From Chrysopilus asiliformis (taxonomy: Eukaryota > Arthropoda > Insecta > Diptera > Rhagionidae): DNA of 64,000 bases. Each line of letters opens with the position of its first letter. Position 1 is the first letter of the stretch. Shown here piece by piece: positions 42,682 to 53,453 of the stretch. The position numbers were made by a program, and so were the translations under genes. Where the stretch lies: the NCBI GenBank assembly GCA_964034945.1, contig OZ035961.1, positions 72,392,322 to 72,456,321 of the forward strand, in the 5' to 3' direction. Below the pieces are notes generated by a model. That model did no database searches and was not told the DNA's origin. It saw only the letters and a program-made list of their open reading frames with translations.

Positions 42682-43217
42682 CCCACTGATATGCCATTCC
42701 AATTCAAACGGTTGCAGTTTCCAGTACGACTGGCATTTGCCATGACAATCAATGGGTGCGTTTATACCGGTGCTAAAGTGGCAGTTTTTTCAATGTAGCG
42801 CCGGTCTAAACGCGTTCTACTGTAGCAATGCCTGCCAGTTGAGCAGTAGGTTTTTGGCACTGTTAATTTTTAGCGCTGCTATTTTCAGGCGGTATGAACG
42901 GAATTATATTCTGGCAGTGCTGTTTTAACCTCAGAATTGTGACATTTTGTATTTCGCACTGTTTGCGATGAGTTCCGCAGAGAAAATGCAGCAAAATCCC
43001 TGCAGATTGGCAGTGCCATCTTAGCACCGGAATAAACGCGCCCAATAAAGCGCAAGGCCAGTCGCTACAAGTTTGTGTAATTAACTTGGAAAATCCATGT
43101 TTTGCCCATGGACAGCTGTATGTAGCATGCTCACGCGTTGGCAAACCAAAAGATGTGTTCATTTACGCTCCACACAGCAAGACAAAGAATGTTGTCTATC
43201 CACTAGCATTACAATAA
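42682..43217 (+). pseudogene. Helitron helicase C-terminus, interrupted by a MITE
   Basis: Before the MITE: IPTDMPFQFKRLQFPVRLAF, AMTIN. After it: KAQGQSLQVCVINLENPCF, AHGQLYVACSRVGKPKDVF, IYAPHSKTKNVVYPLALQ and stop. These are the conserved final motifs (MTINKAQGQS; HGQLYVACSR) of canonical Helitron PIF1-type helicases. The MITE (42754-43043) splits the MTIN/KAQGQ motif, duplicating the Asn codon AAT. Upstream helicase domains are replaced by the minisatellite. Confidence 0.9.
42754..43043. mobile_element. MITE (GGGTGCGTTTATACC family), 290 bp
   Basis: Ends GGGTGCGTTTATACCGGTGC and the inverse (two changes in 23 bp). AAT is duplicated (42751-42753, 43044-43046). The 3-bp target suggests PIF/Harbinger. 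It interrupts the helicase frame exactly at the duplicated codon. Confidence 0.9.
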
Positions 43218-43235
43218 GTTTTTATTTCATTTTTA

Positions 43236-43719
43236 CAGTAGAACACGCTTAAATGCACATCGAATTTCGCAGAATTTTATGTGCATTTATCCGTGTTTTG
43301 CATTTATACGTAGCACGGAAGCACGGATAAATGCACATTAATGTGCAATTATGCGAGTAAAAGATAAAAATGCAACTTTAATATTCCTGTAATAAACATT
43401 TAAATTCAACGAGGCTACACAAAAACAAAGAATCTAATTAAGAATTCAGTTTATCAAATTAAAATAACAATACTAACTTTTTTTTGGGTAATCACATTTC
43501 ATTTTTGCACATGTGCATTTAAGCGTGAAAAATTTCATATAATTTATACTTTTGCGGATGTGAAAGTGGTTGCATTTAAGCAAGTATTGCAATTAAGCGT
43601 GTTTCATTTATCCGTGTATATTTATATGAAAAATGCTTAAAAATCTTCCATGCACAAATTTTGCGTGCAATGACACGAGTTTTGCATTTACGCGTGTTGC
43701 ATTTAAGCGCGTTCTACTG
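43236..43719. mobile_element. pogo-like MITE, 484 bp
   Basis: Near-identical to 18324-18808 (a few changes by eye); TA flanks (43234-43235, 43720-43721). It follows 16 bp after the helicase stop codon. Confidence 0.9.
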
Positions 43720-43968
43720 TATTACATTTAAAATTATATTTAAAAAAAATGTTTAAATAATGAAAACAAAAATAATTTTATTTATCGTCAAAATTACAAC
43801 TGTAACGAAAATTTTGGAAAGATATTGACATATACCACTGGCCAGATTCGAGGCCGAAGGCCGAGTAGCAATCGAGGCCGTAGGCCGAGGAAGAAGTGGA
43901 CGCGGAGGCCGAAGGCCGATGCGTGGGGCGGGGATGAACCGCGGAGCGGTTCGGGGCGGAGCCCCTAG

Positions 43969-45430
43969 TTTATTAATATAAATTCACTTTGAATTTAAAG
44001 GACCTAACGAGTCATTTTTGTATTTGAATTTAAAGGGCCTAACCAGACTGTTGTATTTTTATTGTTTATACCCCTATTTTGTCGCTACCATGGGCGACTT
44101 ATGGTTGGCATCCGTGTTTTAAGAAAAACACTCGGCCCTTTCTAATTTTATTAAGTTTTTAATATTTTAATTCAGTAGCAACTCTAGTTGCATACTGTTA
44201 TTTTTACAAGGTCGCAATTGTGGTTGCAGACCAGAAAACTTTTTAGACGCGACTCGAGGTCGCAGAAAAACTCTTAGGTCGCGACTCGAGGTCGCAGACC
44301 AAAACTCTTCCTAATTTAACCGTGCAGGTCTTTTTATAAGAATTTTTGGGTAATTAAAAACCCTACTTCTATTATTTCTTTTTCTTTTCAACCCTTTATT
44401 TCTAATTGGATTCTATTTCAATTAGAATCTTATTATTTAGCGTGGGAGATTTATCCAGCCTTCTTTTTGGAATTTTTCTTATTGGAAAAACTATGTTCCA
44501 CAATTGGAACTAGGGGAAGATCGATTATTATCGATCAATTTGATGCATGGAAAACTAGTTCAACCTACTTTCCATTTTCTCCTTAAAGTTTCATAATAAA
44601 TGACATAAATTTGGTTAGAATTATGCCCAACCTATTTTCCATTGCTGGTATATGCACTTGCTTAGGAAATGTAAGGGTCAATGCATAATCAGTGAGAACT
44701 ATGCCCAACCTACTTTGTATTAAATGCGTATGTAGCACAAGGGCTAACATAAGATCAGTTGAAACTATGCCCAACCTACTTTGTATTCAATGCGTATGTA
44801 GCACAAAGGGCTAATGCAAGATCAGTTGAAACTATGCCCAACCTACTTTGTATTCAAACGTATATGCACTTGCTATGCAGTACAAGGGTCAATGCATGAT
44901 CAGTTGAACGTATATGCCCATCCCGCTGGTCTTGCTTGCCTATGCAGCATAAGGGTCAAAGCAATAGGCTCGATACGAGATTCGTGTGTGCCTATTGGCT
45001 GAAATTGAATTGTATCAATGTGTGCATTGGGATTTTCCTAGGCATGATCATGTATGTTCCTATTTCATGGATTTTACTTAAAAATGAGTTCGTTTGGTAT
45101 GAACCCAAATGAACTCAATACTGTTTGTTTACATAATTTTCGTATGTTTGCCACATACGATCTTTTGGGCGATCGTAAATCAAAAGAAGGGATGACTTTT
45201 ATTGTTTTTTAAACGCATTTTATTTACACTTGCATGTAACAAAATTTGTCAATAGAATCATATTTTCCAAAGAAATGTTATTTTTGCACTCATATAATTT
45301 TAGTGCTCTTCAAGTTCATTTAAAAGAAAAAAGGTTGAAATTTATTGCTTCTCATCCAATTTTTGTTTAGGTTTTTTTTATATGGTTTTCCTAAACACAT
45401 GTGGATTCAATTAAAAATCAATTTCTTTTA
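43969..45430. other. Unassigned stretch with 66-bp tandem repeats
   Basis: No gene is visible. 44215-44310 has TCGCGACTCGAGGTCGCAGA-type words in two or three copies. 44580-44960 is a tandem repeat of about five units of 60-66 bp (ATGCCCAACCTACTTTGTAT type). It lies between the Helitron and the hAT BED exon and may be another, unrecognised insertion. Confidence 0.4.
44600..44960 (+). repeat. ~66-bp tandem repeat, about five units
   Basis: Units carry GCCCAACCTACTTTGTATTC, GCGTATGTAGCACAAGGG and AAGATCAGTTGAAACT. The central two are almost identical; the outer ones are diverged. Confidence 0.8.
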
Positions 45431-45535
45431 TTTGAGGGTAGTTCGAAAAGAACTTGGTTTCCCTTTGATTTTTAAATCGAGAGTAAACCTAAAAGTTCTC
45501 GGTTTCCCTTTGAGTTTTATATTAAATTTGATAGT

Positions 45536-45838
45536 GATGAACTCAGAGAAAATCTGATTCACCACAGTTTCACGATTGCTTCGTGTTAAAAATTTAGTTA
45601 TGCTCTGATCAGTCGTATTGCATTTCAGACGTTTTGTATTTAAACTTTCTTCAACTGATATTGCACGTTTTTCCATTCCATGTTTTCCTTGCAAATGTCG
45701 ATGCAAGCCAGACGTTGAGAATCCTTTACAAGCAATTCTTTTATTACAAATATTACATATAGCAATATTTTTGTCATCACCGCTTTTCACGAACTTTGTC
45801 CAAACATTCTCATATTGTGGATTTTTCTCGATGCTCAT
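45536..45838 (-). pseudogene. hAT transposase N-terminus with BED zinc finger, separated from its body
   Basis: MSIEKNPQYENVWTKFVKSG opens the frame at 45838; the BED finger is CNICNKRIACKGFSTSGLHR then HLQGKHG (Cys pair and His pair present). It continues SITKFLTRSNRETV to about 45550, where similarity to hAT-type proteins stops. The body on the same strand begins at 40466 at the point where this family would continue. The simplest reading is one gene split by about 5 kb of later insertions. BED fingers bind the element ends. Confidence 0.75.
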
Positions 45839-45870
45839 TTTGTACGTCCTTAGGTTTTTTTTTTAACATA

Positions 45871-47798
45871 CAGTAAGCGAAATTCCTATAGCCGAATGAT
45901 GATTTATTTACTTTTAATGGTGAATATTGCACAATTCGGTAGGTATTGTGGAAGAATTTCAGTTCGGATAAGTTAAAAGATATGTTAGAACCTTTTAATG
46001 GTAATAGGAACATTATTCAATGCGTTACTAAGCATTGCCAGTCTTTGTCACATGAAAAGTCAATGCTGGCGTGCATTTAAACTGCGAAATTGCTATAGCC
46101 GACAACCAAAAACTATTAAAAAAAATTAAAGAAAAATATATATTTCTGTTGATCTCTTTTTGAACTCATTATTTGGACTGTTTTCCGCAATAAGGACTAT
46201 ATTTCTATATTTAAGCGCAAGAATTAACTTATAAATAACGGGTTTTTCATAAGAATGGCTAGGAGGACGTTTTTGACCATTGTGGAGAAAGCAAAATTTG
46301 ATTGTTTTCACAAAGCTGGTTACAGTAATGTTAAAATTGCAAAAAACATTAACCGAAGTTAAAAAATAATCAGAAATAGTTTGAAATTGCGAGAAACGTA
46401 TGGGAAAAGGGTCAAAAATAGAGGAAACACAAAACTAACTAAACGGCAAAGGGTTAAAATTGTCCATGAAGCGCACACTTATAAATAACTTATAAATAAT
46501 GAATTAACTTATAAATAACGGGTTTTTCATAAGAATGGCTAGGAGGACGTTTTTGACCATTGTGGAGAAAGCAAAATTTGATTGTTTTCACAAAGCTGGT
46601 TACAGTAATGTTAAAATTGCAAAAAACATTAACCGAAGTTAAAAAATAATCAGAAATAGTTTGAAATTGCGAGAAACGTATGGGAAAAGGGTCAAAAATA
46701 GAGGAAACACAAAACTAACTAAACGGCAAAGGGTTAAAATTGTCCATGAAGCGCACACAAACCGATTAAAAGCTGCTCAGGTCGTGTCAAAACTAGGATT
46801 ACCTGTCACCAAAAGACGCGTGCAACAAATTTTAAAATCAACAGGACACCTGGTATCCAAAAAAGCAGCAAAAAAGCCACCGCTTTCACAGACTCATCGA
46901 GGCTCAAGTTTGAATTTTGCCAAACAGCATATGGTATGGATATCAGAATGTTGAAATGTTATCTTTTCTGATGATAAGAAGTTTAATCTTGATGGTTCCA
47001 AAGGATTTGCTTGCTACTGGCATGATCTGAAGAAAGAAACCGCGCTTCGAAAGAGGCAAAACTTTGGTGGAAGAAGTTTAATGATTTGGGCCGCATTTTC
47101 TCATCACAGTAAAACCTCAGTGTGCTTCATTTGGAACCCAAACCAATTCCGAGAATTATCAGGAATTGTTGGAGGGTGTGTTAATCCCTTATCTTGAAGA
47201 TAATTTCGGTGATGCACCCATTTTTCAACAAGATATTGCAGCTATCCATGTCTTCAAATCATCAAAACCATGGTTTAAAGTTAAAAATTGGCCGCTTTTA
47301 GACTGACCAGCCAGGAGTCCGGATCCAAAACCCATAGAAAATTTATGGGGCCTCCTGGCACGAAGAGTTTATGCTAATGGTAGACAATTTGAGTCAGTTC
47401 AGTCACTCAGAGCGAGTGTTATTGAAAAATGGCGCAATCTTGAGACCAATTTGCTCCAAAATTTAATCAACTCCATGCCTGACCGAATTTTTAGCGTGAT
47501 ACAAACTAATAATGAAACATTGAATTATTAAGATGATTGGAAGGTAAATTTTTATCATACAACGTTTGATTTAGGTTGAATTTTACTAATAAAAAAACAT
47601 TCGGCTATAGGAATTTCGCCTACAAATTTCGGGTTTTCATGTCCAGCCACTTCGAAGTTTTATAAATTTATAGCAACAAGAAATGAATTGTAATATTTTG
47701 TTGTCATTTAATGAATTATGGTGTTTTTTTTAAATATATTGTTTTTTCATGAAAAAATGATGATTTTTACCATTCGGCTATAGGAATTTCGCTTACTG
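45871..47798 (+). mobile_element. Tc1-type element with IR/DR ends, 1928 bp, decayed
   Basis: The outer ends CAGTAAGCGAAATTCCTATA (45871) and their inverse (to 47798) are flanked by TA (45869-45870, 47799-47800). A second, inner copy of the repeat lies about 210 bp inside each end (46085-46105, 47600-47625), the IR/DR arrangement of some Tc1 elements. The transposase inside is broken and partly duplicated. Confidence 0.9.
46254..47531 (+). pseudogene. Tc1 transposase, DD34E, broken, with internal ~280-bp duplication
   Basis: MARRTFLTIVEKAKFDCFHK starts at 46254 and again at 46534, because a segment of about 283 bp is tandemly duplicated. The paired helix region (TKLTKRQRVKIVHEAH, VTKRRVQQILKS) follows. 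Catalytic sites: Asp in IFSDDKKF, Asp in FQQDIAAIH (normally QQDNA), Glu in PDPKPIENLWG, with 34 residues between the last two. Stops occur after INRS, after WISEC and in the Trp before PARSPD. Ends at TAA 47529-47531. Confidence 0.9.
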
Positions 47799-48175
47799 TA
47801 AGCTAAAAATATAATAAAAATCTAAAGCTAGGTAAATAAATTATGTTAAATCACAATTTACTAACAATTAGACTCAATTTTCCTTCGAAAAAGTTATCGT
47901 AGACGTCAAATGTCACTTAAATCAAATCAAATGTTATTGCGACTTCACATTGCAAATGACAATTTTTATTGAACGTACTAGAGTAGGTACTATTGCACTT
48001 TATGTACGAAATATTAATTTTTTGTGGCAAAAAAATTCTCGGGAAATTGTTTTTTTTTCCGGGAAACGGGAATTCCCGAATGTCATTAAATTAAAATTCC
48101 CGTGAAACGTTCACTTACAAATCCACAAAATTTCCGAGAATTCCCGGGACGGGATTTCCCGACCCCAATCTCTAG

Positions 48176-48394
48176 CTGCTATGAGTACTCCCCTAATAAT
48201 ACGTTTTCCGATGCGGCAACCGCATAGAGTAGGTCGAATTTCTACTTTTACATGCGGCAACGCACGGAAATGTCATTTCGCAAAAAAGTTTGTTTACGAT
48301 TTAAGCAATTTAAGTATGGAACAAATTGAAAGTAATTGTTTCGACGATAAACTAATAGAAGAAGTGCAAAACAATGAATTAACTCCAGATTCGT
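48176..48394 (+). repeat. Second copy of the 220-bp segment of 29219-29439
   Basis: Near-identical sequence and frame (MSTPLIIRFPMRQPHRVGR...). It is preceded here by a different sequence and followed by the hAT core. Confidence 0.7.
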
Positions 48395-48519
48395 TGCCGT
48401 TCCCAACTGTCACCGCATCGAACTGTCAACCGGACGCACGCATGACGGACGCATCGATATACGATTCAGGTTCTAGCTTTAATTTTTGCGTGCAATTTGC
48501 CATTGCGGTTGGTAGATTC

Positions 48520-48985
48520 TAGGGATGTCAAAAAATAACCGGTTAAACCGGTTACCCGGTTTTTTTGCTTCGGTTAACCGGTTTTTTTCGGTGTTTTTTT
48601 TGCACGGTTATACCCGGTGTTTTTTTTAAAGCCAAAAACCGTTCAAAAAAACCGATCATTTTTTTTGTATGGAAAAATAATTTTAAACCAATTTTCGTGC
48701 AACTGATTTGTTAGAAACACTTCTTTTTAGGCACTCTGAACCAAATACAATATTATATTGTGCCATTTATGGCCTCCTTATGGATTATATGGCACTTCAC
48801 GTCTTTTGTTTGTATTATAGTGTATTTGTTGCGTCTAAGATCTAGCCTACCCTATTTGAACAAAACGGTTTTTCGGTGTTTTAATAACCGGTTTATTGGA
48901 CCCGGTTAAACCGGCCCGGTTTAAACCGAAGTCTTAAAAACCGGTTTAACCGAAAACCGTTTTTTTCAAAAATTTGACATCCCTA
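48520..48985. mobile_element. hAT-type MITE (TAGGGATGTCAAA family), 466 bp
   Basis: Ends TAGGGATGTCAAA and TTTGACATCCCTA; a perfect 8-bp duplication GTAGATTC (48512-48519, 48986-48993). The interior is rich in AACCGGTT words. Its removal restores the hAT frame. Confidence 0.95.
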
Positions 48986-49240
48986 GTAGATTCTCTTCAT
49001 TTCAAAATTTTTATTAAAAAAATACGGCCTGCATATGCAGATAAAATACCTGGTAGAAAGGCACTATCAACAATATTGCTTGATAACGCTTATACAAAGT
49101 ATGTTTCAGCAGCTAACACAGGGACTACATTAGGTTTTATTTCTGATATACTAGCTTGTTCACCAAAAATAATAACCTACTAGTTTTTTTTGCGTGGGCC
49201 AATTCTGGTATGACATTTCAGTATGATTTTGAATTTTGAC

Positions 49241-49384
49241 ATGGCGTTAAACCGCGAACAGAAAATAAAAATTGCCAAAATATTGGCTTTAAAATGTTTG
49301 AAGGACGAAGAACTTTTGATAAATTTGAAAAAACGAAGACAATATTGGATTTATATTTTAATATTTAAATATTTAATATTTTAA
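49241..49384 (+). CDS. Harbinger transposase N-terminal remnant (47 aa)
   Basis: MALNREQKIKIAKILALKCL then KDEELLINLKKRRQYWI, after which AT-rich codons lead to a stop at 49382-49384. The helix followed by KKRRQYWI corresponds to the RR-WV start of Harbinger transposases. Truncated by the internal deletion. Confidence 0.5.
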   Translation: MALNREQKIKIAKILALKCLKDEELLINLKKRRQYWIYILIFKYLIF

Positions 49385-49395
49385 TATTTAATTTT

Positions 49396-49623
49396 AAATA
49401 TTTTGGATTGCTGCATCATATCTTTCTGAGATTTTGTTTGTATGAGATTTGCCGGACTTCTTAAACTTTTTTGATTGAGGTGGAGAACAATTGTTTATAT
49501 TACCGACAAAATCCAAGGGAGTGTTTATAATGTTTTCAACTTCAATATTTGTAGTCTCTGTATCTATTTCATTTGCTGTATCAATTTCATAATTTCGCTC
49601 CGTGAAAATTTCGTTTCCGCCAT
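49396..49623 (-). pseudogene. Harbinger accessory (Myb/MADF-like) protein remnant
   Basis: On the minus strand a start at 49623 (MAETKFSR) and an overlapping frame NYEIDTANEIDTETTNIEV, then SPPQSKKFKKSGKSHTNKIS and ERYDAAIQNI. The acidic linker followed by a basic patch and a final helix fits the C-terminal half of the DNA-binding accessory protein of Harbinger elements. The start and the second part are in different frames. Confidence 0.4.
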
Positions 49624-50965
49624 TTTAATTAATTGAAATGTCAAAATCTGGTATACCAGCGCTGTCTACGAAAATGGTATACCAATGCTGTCTTCCCAGA
49701 AAAACTGGTAAACCAGATTGGTCCACACAGGCTTTTTAGCGAGTAATTTTGCTGGTATACCAGAAATAAAAGCTAATGTAGTCCCTGTGTAAGGCTTCCA
49801 TGAGTGCAGATTCAGTCTTGTTGATCGATGGTTGGAAAAATTGTTCTAGCAATGCCAAAACCGTTGTTTCAATGTTGCACAATGCTGACGGACAGCAAGC
49901 TTTTTTGCAGGCTTGGGATTTGACAGGTGATTCTGAAACAGCTGAAACATTGTTCTAGAATCTGTTAACATTGCTAAAGATTTCTACTCAACCAATGTTT
50001 ATGCTGTAGTGTCTGACAATGCTAGTGCCATGGTTAAAATGGGCAAACTGTTGCAGCATTTTATATGGCAAAGTAACTGTAGTAGCCAAGCCACACAGGG
50101 AATTTATTTGCCAAGGATATTTTGGACAAACAATTAAAAGAAACAGTGACATGTATTTTAAAAGAATTTAAGCAAGCCGATTTCGAAAAATATGTTATTG
50201 AAAAGGGTGGAAATAGGATTAAGCTGCCATGTGATACCAGATGGTGTTCCTATCGAGATTCGTACCAATGTTTGGTGCCTAATTTGTCATACATGAAATG
50301 CATAACAGCCGAATCAAAGAATAAAAAAGTAAAGCAAAGTGTTGCTAAATTACTTTTTGACGATGAATTTATCGAAGCTGTTAAAGAGAACATCAAACTT
50401 TTTGATCCCATATGTAAATTAATAAACACTTGTCAGTCATCTAAGATTTCAGTTGCCGATGCTGTCGACCTTTGGTTAAATATAAAACTTCCGGAGAAGT
50501 TTGAATCCAAATTCGGCGAAAGCTTGAAGTAAATATGGCATTGAACAAATACGCCCTGGCGGCTACATACGATAATACCCTATTGAGCAATGATGTAATG
50601 GACAAAATTAACCTTTTTTTATTTAATCAACTTAATAGTACCGGAATAGAGGAATGGGATAATTTTCAACGAAAAACTGGATTTTTCAAAAAATTATACG
50701 AAAAAGACATAAAAAAAACCATTGGTATTTTGGAATATGGCAGCGATGCATCATCCAACTCTATCGCAGTTCGCCATAAAACTATTGCAGATTCCAGCTT
50801 TATCTGCGCAAATAGAAAGATTGTTTTCCAGCTGGTCACAAGTCCATTCTCAAAGCAAAAATCGACTGACTTTTGCAAGATCTAAAAAACTACTCCATAT
50901 TTATTATTCTTTGCGAATAAGTGATAATTTGTATTACGAATAAGACAATGATTAATGTTGACTTA

Positions 50966-51302
50966 TCTCTATATATAAAAGAAAGTGACGTTAGTTACTA
51001 CGATTATAACTCAAGAACGGCTGGACCGATTTCGATGATACGCGCGGACTGGTCTTCGGCCAAACAAGAAGAATACCCAAGAAAATTTCGGAAAATCTCC
51101 ATGGAAATGCGGGAAACTCATTTTCCACATACAGCGCCATCTATGATACACATACTAAAAACGAATATGGTTTTGTGTGGTGGTACCGATAGTGTCATTT
51201 CAATAAAACAAAACACCACCACTACTACCATTACCACCACTACCACTTTAGGACAACTTTTTTTTATGACAATTTTTTTTGTGACAATTTTTTCTTAGCG
51301 AC
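50966..51302 (+). mobile_element. Helitron 5' end fragment
   Basis: TCTCTATATATAAAAGAAAG at 50966, then AACGGCTGGACCGATTTCGA and CCATGGAAATGCGGGAAAC; a typical non-autonomous Helitron opening. It ends in ACCACCACTA-type simple repeat, without a recognisable 3' hairpin. Confidence 0.6.
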
Positions 51303-51682
51303 AACTTTTTATCATGAATTCATTCCTTGCACTTTCAGTAACTCCAAATCAAAAATCACGATTCTTTTTTCGTTTTCGACTTTTCCGAGAAAAAATTTGG
51401 CGAAAAGCGGGAATATCGGAAAAATTGAAATTTGAATTTTGTATGGGATTATGGTATTGAAGGAGAAAATAGTGTATTTGGAACTGAAAAATGGATAATT
51501 TGGTGATAATGTTATCGGCAACAGATGGCGTTACGCTCTCAGACTTACGTTTGACAGCTGAGAAATATATTCGCTCTTTCGTCATTGATGATTGATGCGT
51601 AGCGTTTGTTTATCGATATAGTGCGAAAATTTTCGCTGTTTTTCCCACTTTTAAATCATAAAAAGTATTAAAAGAATCAATA

Positions 51683-52309
51683 GCTGCGTTCCCGATCCAT
51701 GAAAAACCTACTGCGAAGTACTGCGGAACGTTCTCATCTACACATCCTCTTAGTCCACAGTAAATTTTCTTGTGCAATTTTGACAAAAAATTACGTCAGA
51801 TGGCCGAACTTCCTAAGTTTTCCAATAGATGAAAATCCGGGTTTTAAGGTTAGAACGAATTGTCACTTTTGTTTGTTTTCGTACATTAAAACACTTCCGC
51901 TATGAAAAATCAAGGAAAACATTTAATTTGAAGTACAAATTTTCTCCAGAATGAAATTAGATTGCAATTACTGTGTTGGAATAACCACGCGAATGTCTAA
52001 TATCTCTAAATTGAAATGTGTTGAAACGAAATAGTATTTTGTTTCGGATCTCGAAATTATGGCGATAGCGCAGAAAATATGGCCTTTCCCCTCAATGCAG
52101 GTTCATTTATTCTATTTAATTTCATTTTCTTCTCAGATATTTTGTATCTCTATTGATTGAGAAATTATTCTCATATTTACAATTTTCAAATTGTGTGCGC
52201 TCTTTAATTGTGAGGTTATATTTTACTAGTAATAATCTAAAAGTGCGTTCCCGAGAAAAGTTGCTGGTCACTACTGCGCAGTAGTTTTTACATGGGTCGG
52301 GAACGCAGC
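51683..52309. mobile_element. MITE (GCTGCGTTCCCGATCCATG family), 627 bp
   Basis: Ends GCTGCGTTCCCGATCCATG and CATGGGTCGGGAACGCAGC, one change; TA on both sides (51681-51682, 52310-52311). No transposase. Inserted in repeat family B. Confidence 0.9.
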
Positions 52310-52332
52310 TAATGTATTTACTCAGTGACCAA

Positions 52333-52969
52333 GGGGTGCGTTCCTTTATTCCGGAGTAAAGTAAAGGTTGGGTTTGTCAAAGTTAGAACAGCTGATTGCC
52401 AAAGTTGAAAATAACGTAAACTGTACTCTGGCATTTCGGAACGTGATTTGGTTAACTTTGACAGTTATTGGAATCCTGACTAAATCACCTAAAATTATCA
52501 TACTTTTAATAATACTTTCCTGCTAAATGCAATTAATAAAATACCTTGGAAATTCTTCGTCATTATGGTATTGTCTTTAATATCATAATTCCCTCCAACC
52601 AAAATAATTTCAAAGGTGTCCGTTGCCATCACGCACAAATTTATTCATTTTGTTTCTCAATTTTAATAATTTACTTGTTCTTGTCGAACTTGTTCATTAA
52701 ATCACTCACAATGAAAACAACGACTTAACCTCAAATAAGTTTTCAGTACTGTCAAAGTTAACCAAATCGCGTTCCAAAATGCCCGAGTAAAGTTTACTTT
52801 TCTCAACTCTGCTATTGAGCAAAGTTGAAAAAGTTAACTTTGACAGCTCAACTGTGGTGTTTTGGAACGCGAGTATAGTTTACTTTGCGTTAACCGTATG
52901 TGTTTTGGAACGACTTTCAGTTAACCGTGGTCGACCGCGGTTAACCGTGGTTAGTAATGGAACGCGGCC
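52333..52969. mobile_element. MITE (GGGGTGCGTTCC family), diverged copy
   Basis: Left end GGGGTGCGTTCCTTTATTCC as at 30427; the right end has drifted to TAATGGAACGCGGCC. Inserted in repeat family B, 23 bp from the previous MITE. Confidence 0.8.
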
Positions 52970-53008
52970 AAGTGAAATTAAATGAATTGGTGTTGATTTT
53001 GTGTGTGA

Positions 53009-53453
53009 CACCACGTCTTGATTAACAATTTTTCATCCCAAGAAATATCTCACCGCAATGAGATTTTTTTGACAGCTGGGCTGAAAATCTCTTGAAATTT
53101 TAGTACTCAAAATGGCGATGAAAAGAAAACATATAGTCGCCGATCTCGCAATTAATGCAATACGTGAAATTGAAAAGGCTGAAACAGAAGGACAGACGAA
53201 AAGAAACATCTCTTAATGTTATATATTCTCTTCCAAAGCTTTTTGTATCGTATTGTTTGTAAAAATTAGTTATTTTCTCAACTACTTGTCGGGAGAATTT
53301 AGATTCCGCCATCTTGAATCAGGAAATTCCAAGAAATTTTGCAATTGCAAGATTTCAAGAAATTTATCTCTGGGATTTTTTCTCGCCGTCAACTCGAGCT
53401 CTGATTGGTCAATCAAAAATCTCTGCGATGAAAAATCCCAGATCAAGACGCGG
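53009..53453 (+). mobile_element. Harbinger-like MITE (CACCGCGTCTTGAT family), second copy
   Basis: Inverted relative to 14379-14825, with the same subterminal words and internal frame. The left flank TGA is present (53006-53008); the right end has lost a few bases. Confidence 0.8.
53112..53216 (+). CDS. Small conserved frame in MITE (34 aa), second copy
   Basis: MAMKRKHIVADLAINAIREI with a charged tail, the counterpart of 14722-14618. Its conservation between two dispersed copies is the main support. Probably a transposase N-terminal exon. Confidence 0.35.
   Translation: MAMKRKHIVADLAINAIREIEKAETEGQTKRNIS

Larger units (their letters stand above)
41576..43968 (+). mobile_element. Helitron carrying minisatellites and a Rep-helicase C-terminus, 2.4 kb
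   Basis: 5' end TCTATATATATATA next to A; 3' end with hairpin GGGGC-GGA-GCCCC followed at once by CTAG next to T, the textbook Helitron terminus. Inside are two minisatellites (41625-41795, 41806-42680), the end of a helicase gene (42682-43217) and two nested MITEs. It separates the BED exon from the body of the hAT gene. Confidence 0.8.
49117..49789. mobile_element. PIF/Harbinger deletion derivative keeping pieces of both genes, 673 bp
   Basis: Ends CACAGGGACTACATTAG and CTAATGTAGTCCCTGTG with inner matches; TAA duplicated (49114-49116, 49790-49792). It holds a transposase N-terminus on the plus strand and part of a Myb/MADF-like accessory protein on the minus strand, the convergent two-gene layout of Harbinger elements. 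Inserted in the hAT gene. Confidence 0.9.
48395..50925 (+). pseudogene. hAT transposase core and dimerisation domain, with two nested elements
   Basis: With the insertions removed it reads FACNLPLRLVDSLHFKIFIK then KIRPAYADKIPGRKALS, LLIDGWKNCSSNAKTVVSML, VYAVVSDNASAMVKMG, IKLPCDTRWCSYRDSYQCL, a helical region, and the C-terminal segment LLQIPALSAQIERLFSSWS then SKNRLTF. These are the hAT order: N-terminal core, DGW, DNA-A, CDTRW, dimerisation. At least three frame breaks (near 48490, 50100, 50720) show decay. It is similar in style to the exons at 27729-29230 and could be the missing C-terminal part of that family. Confidence 0.85.
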
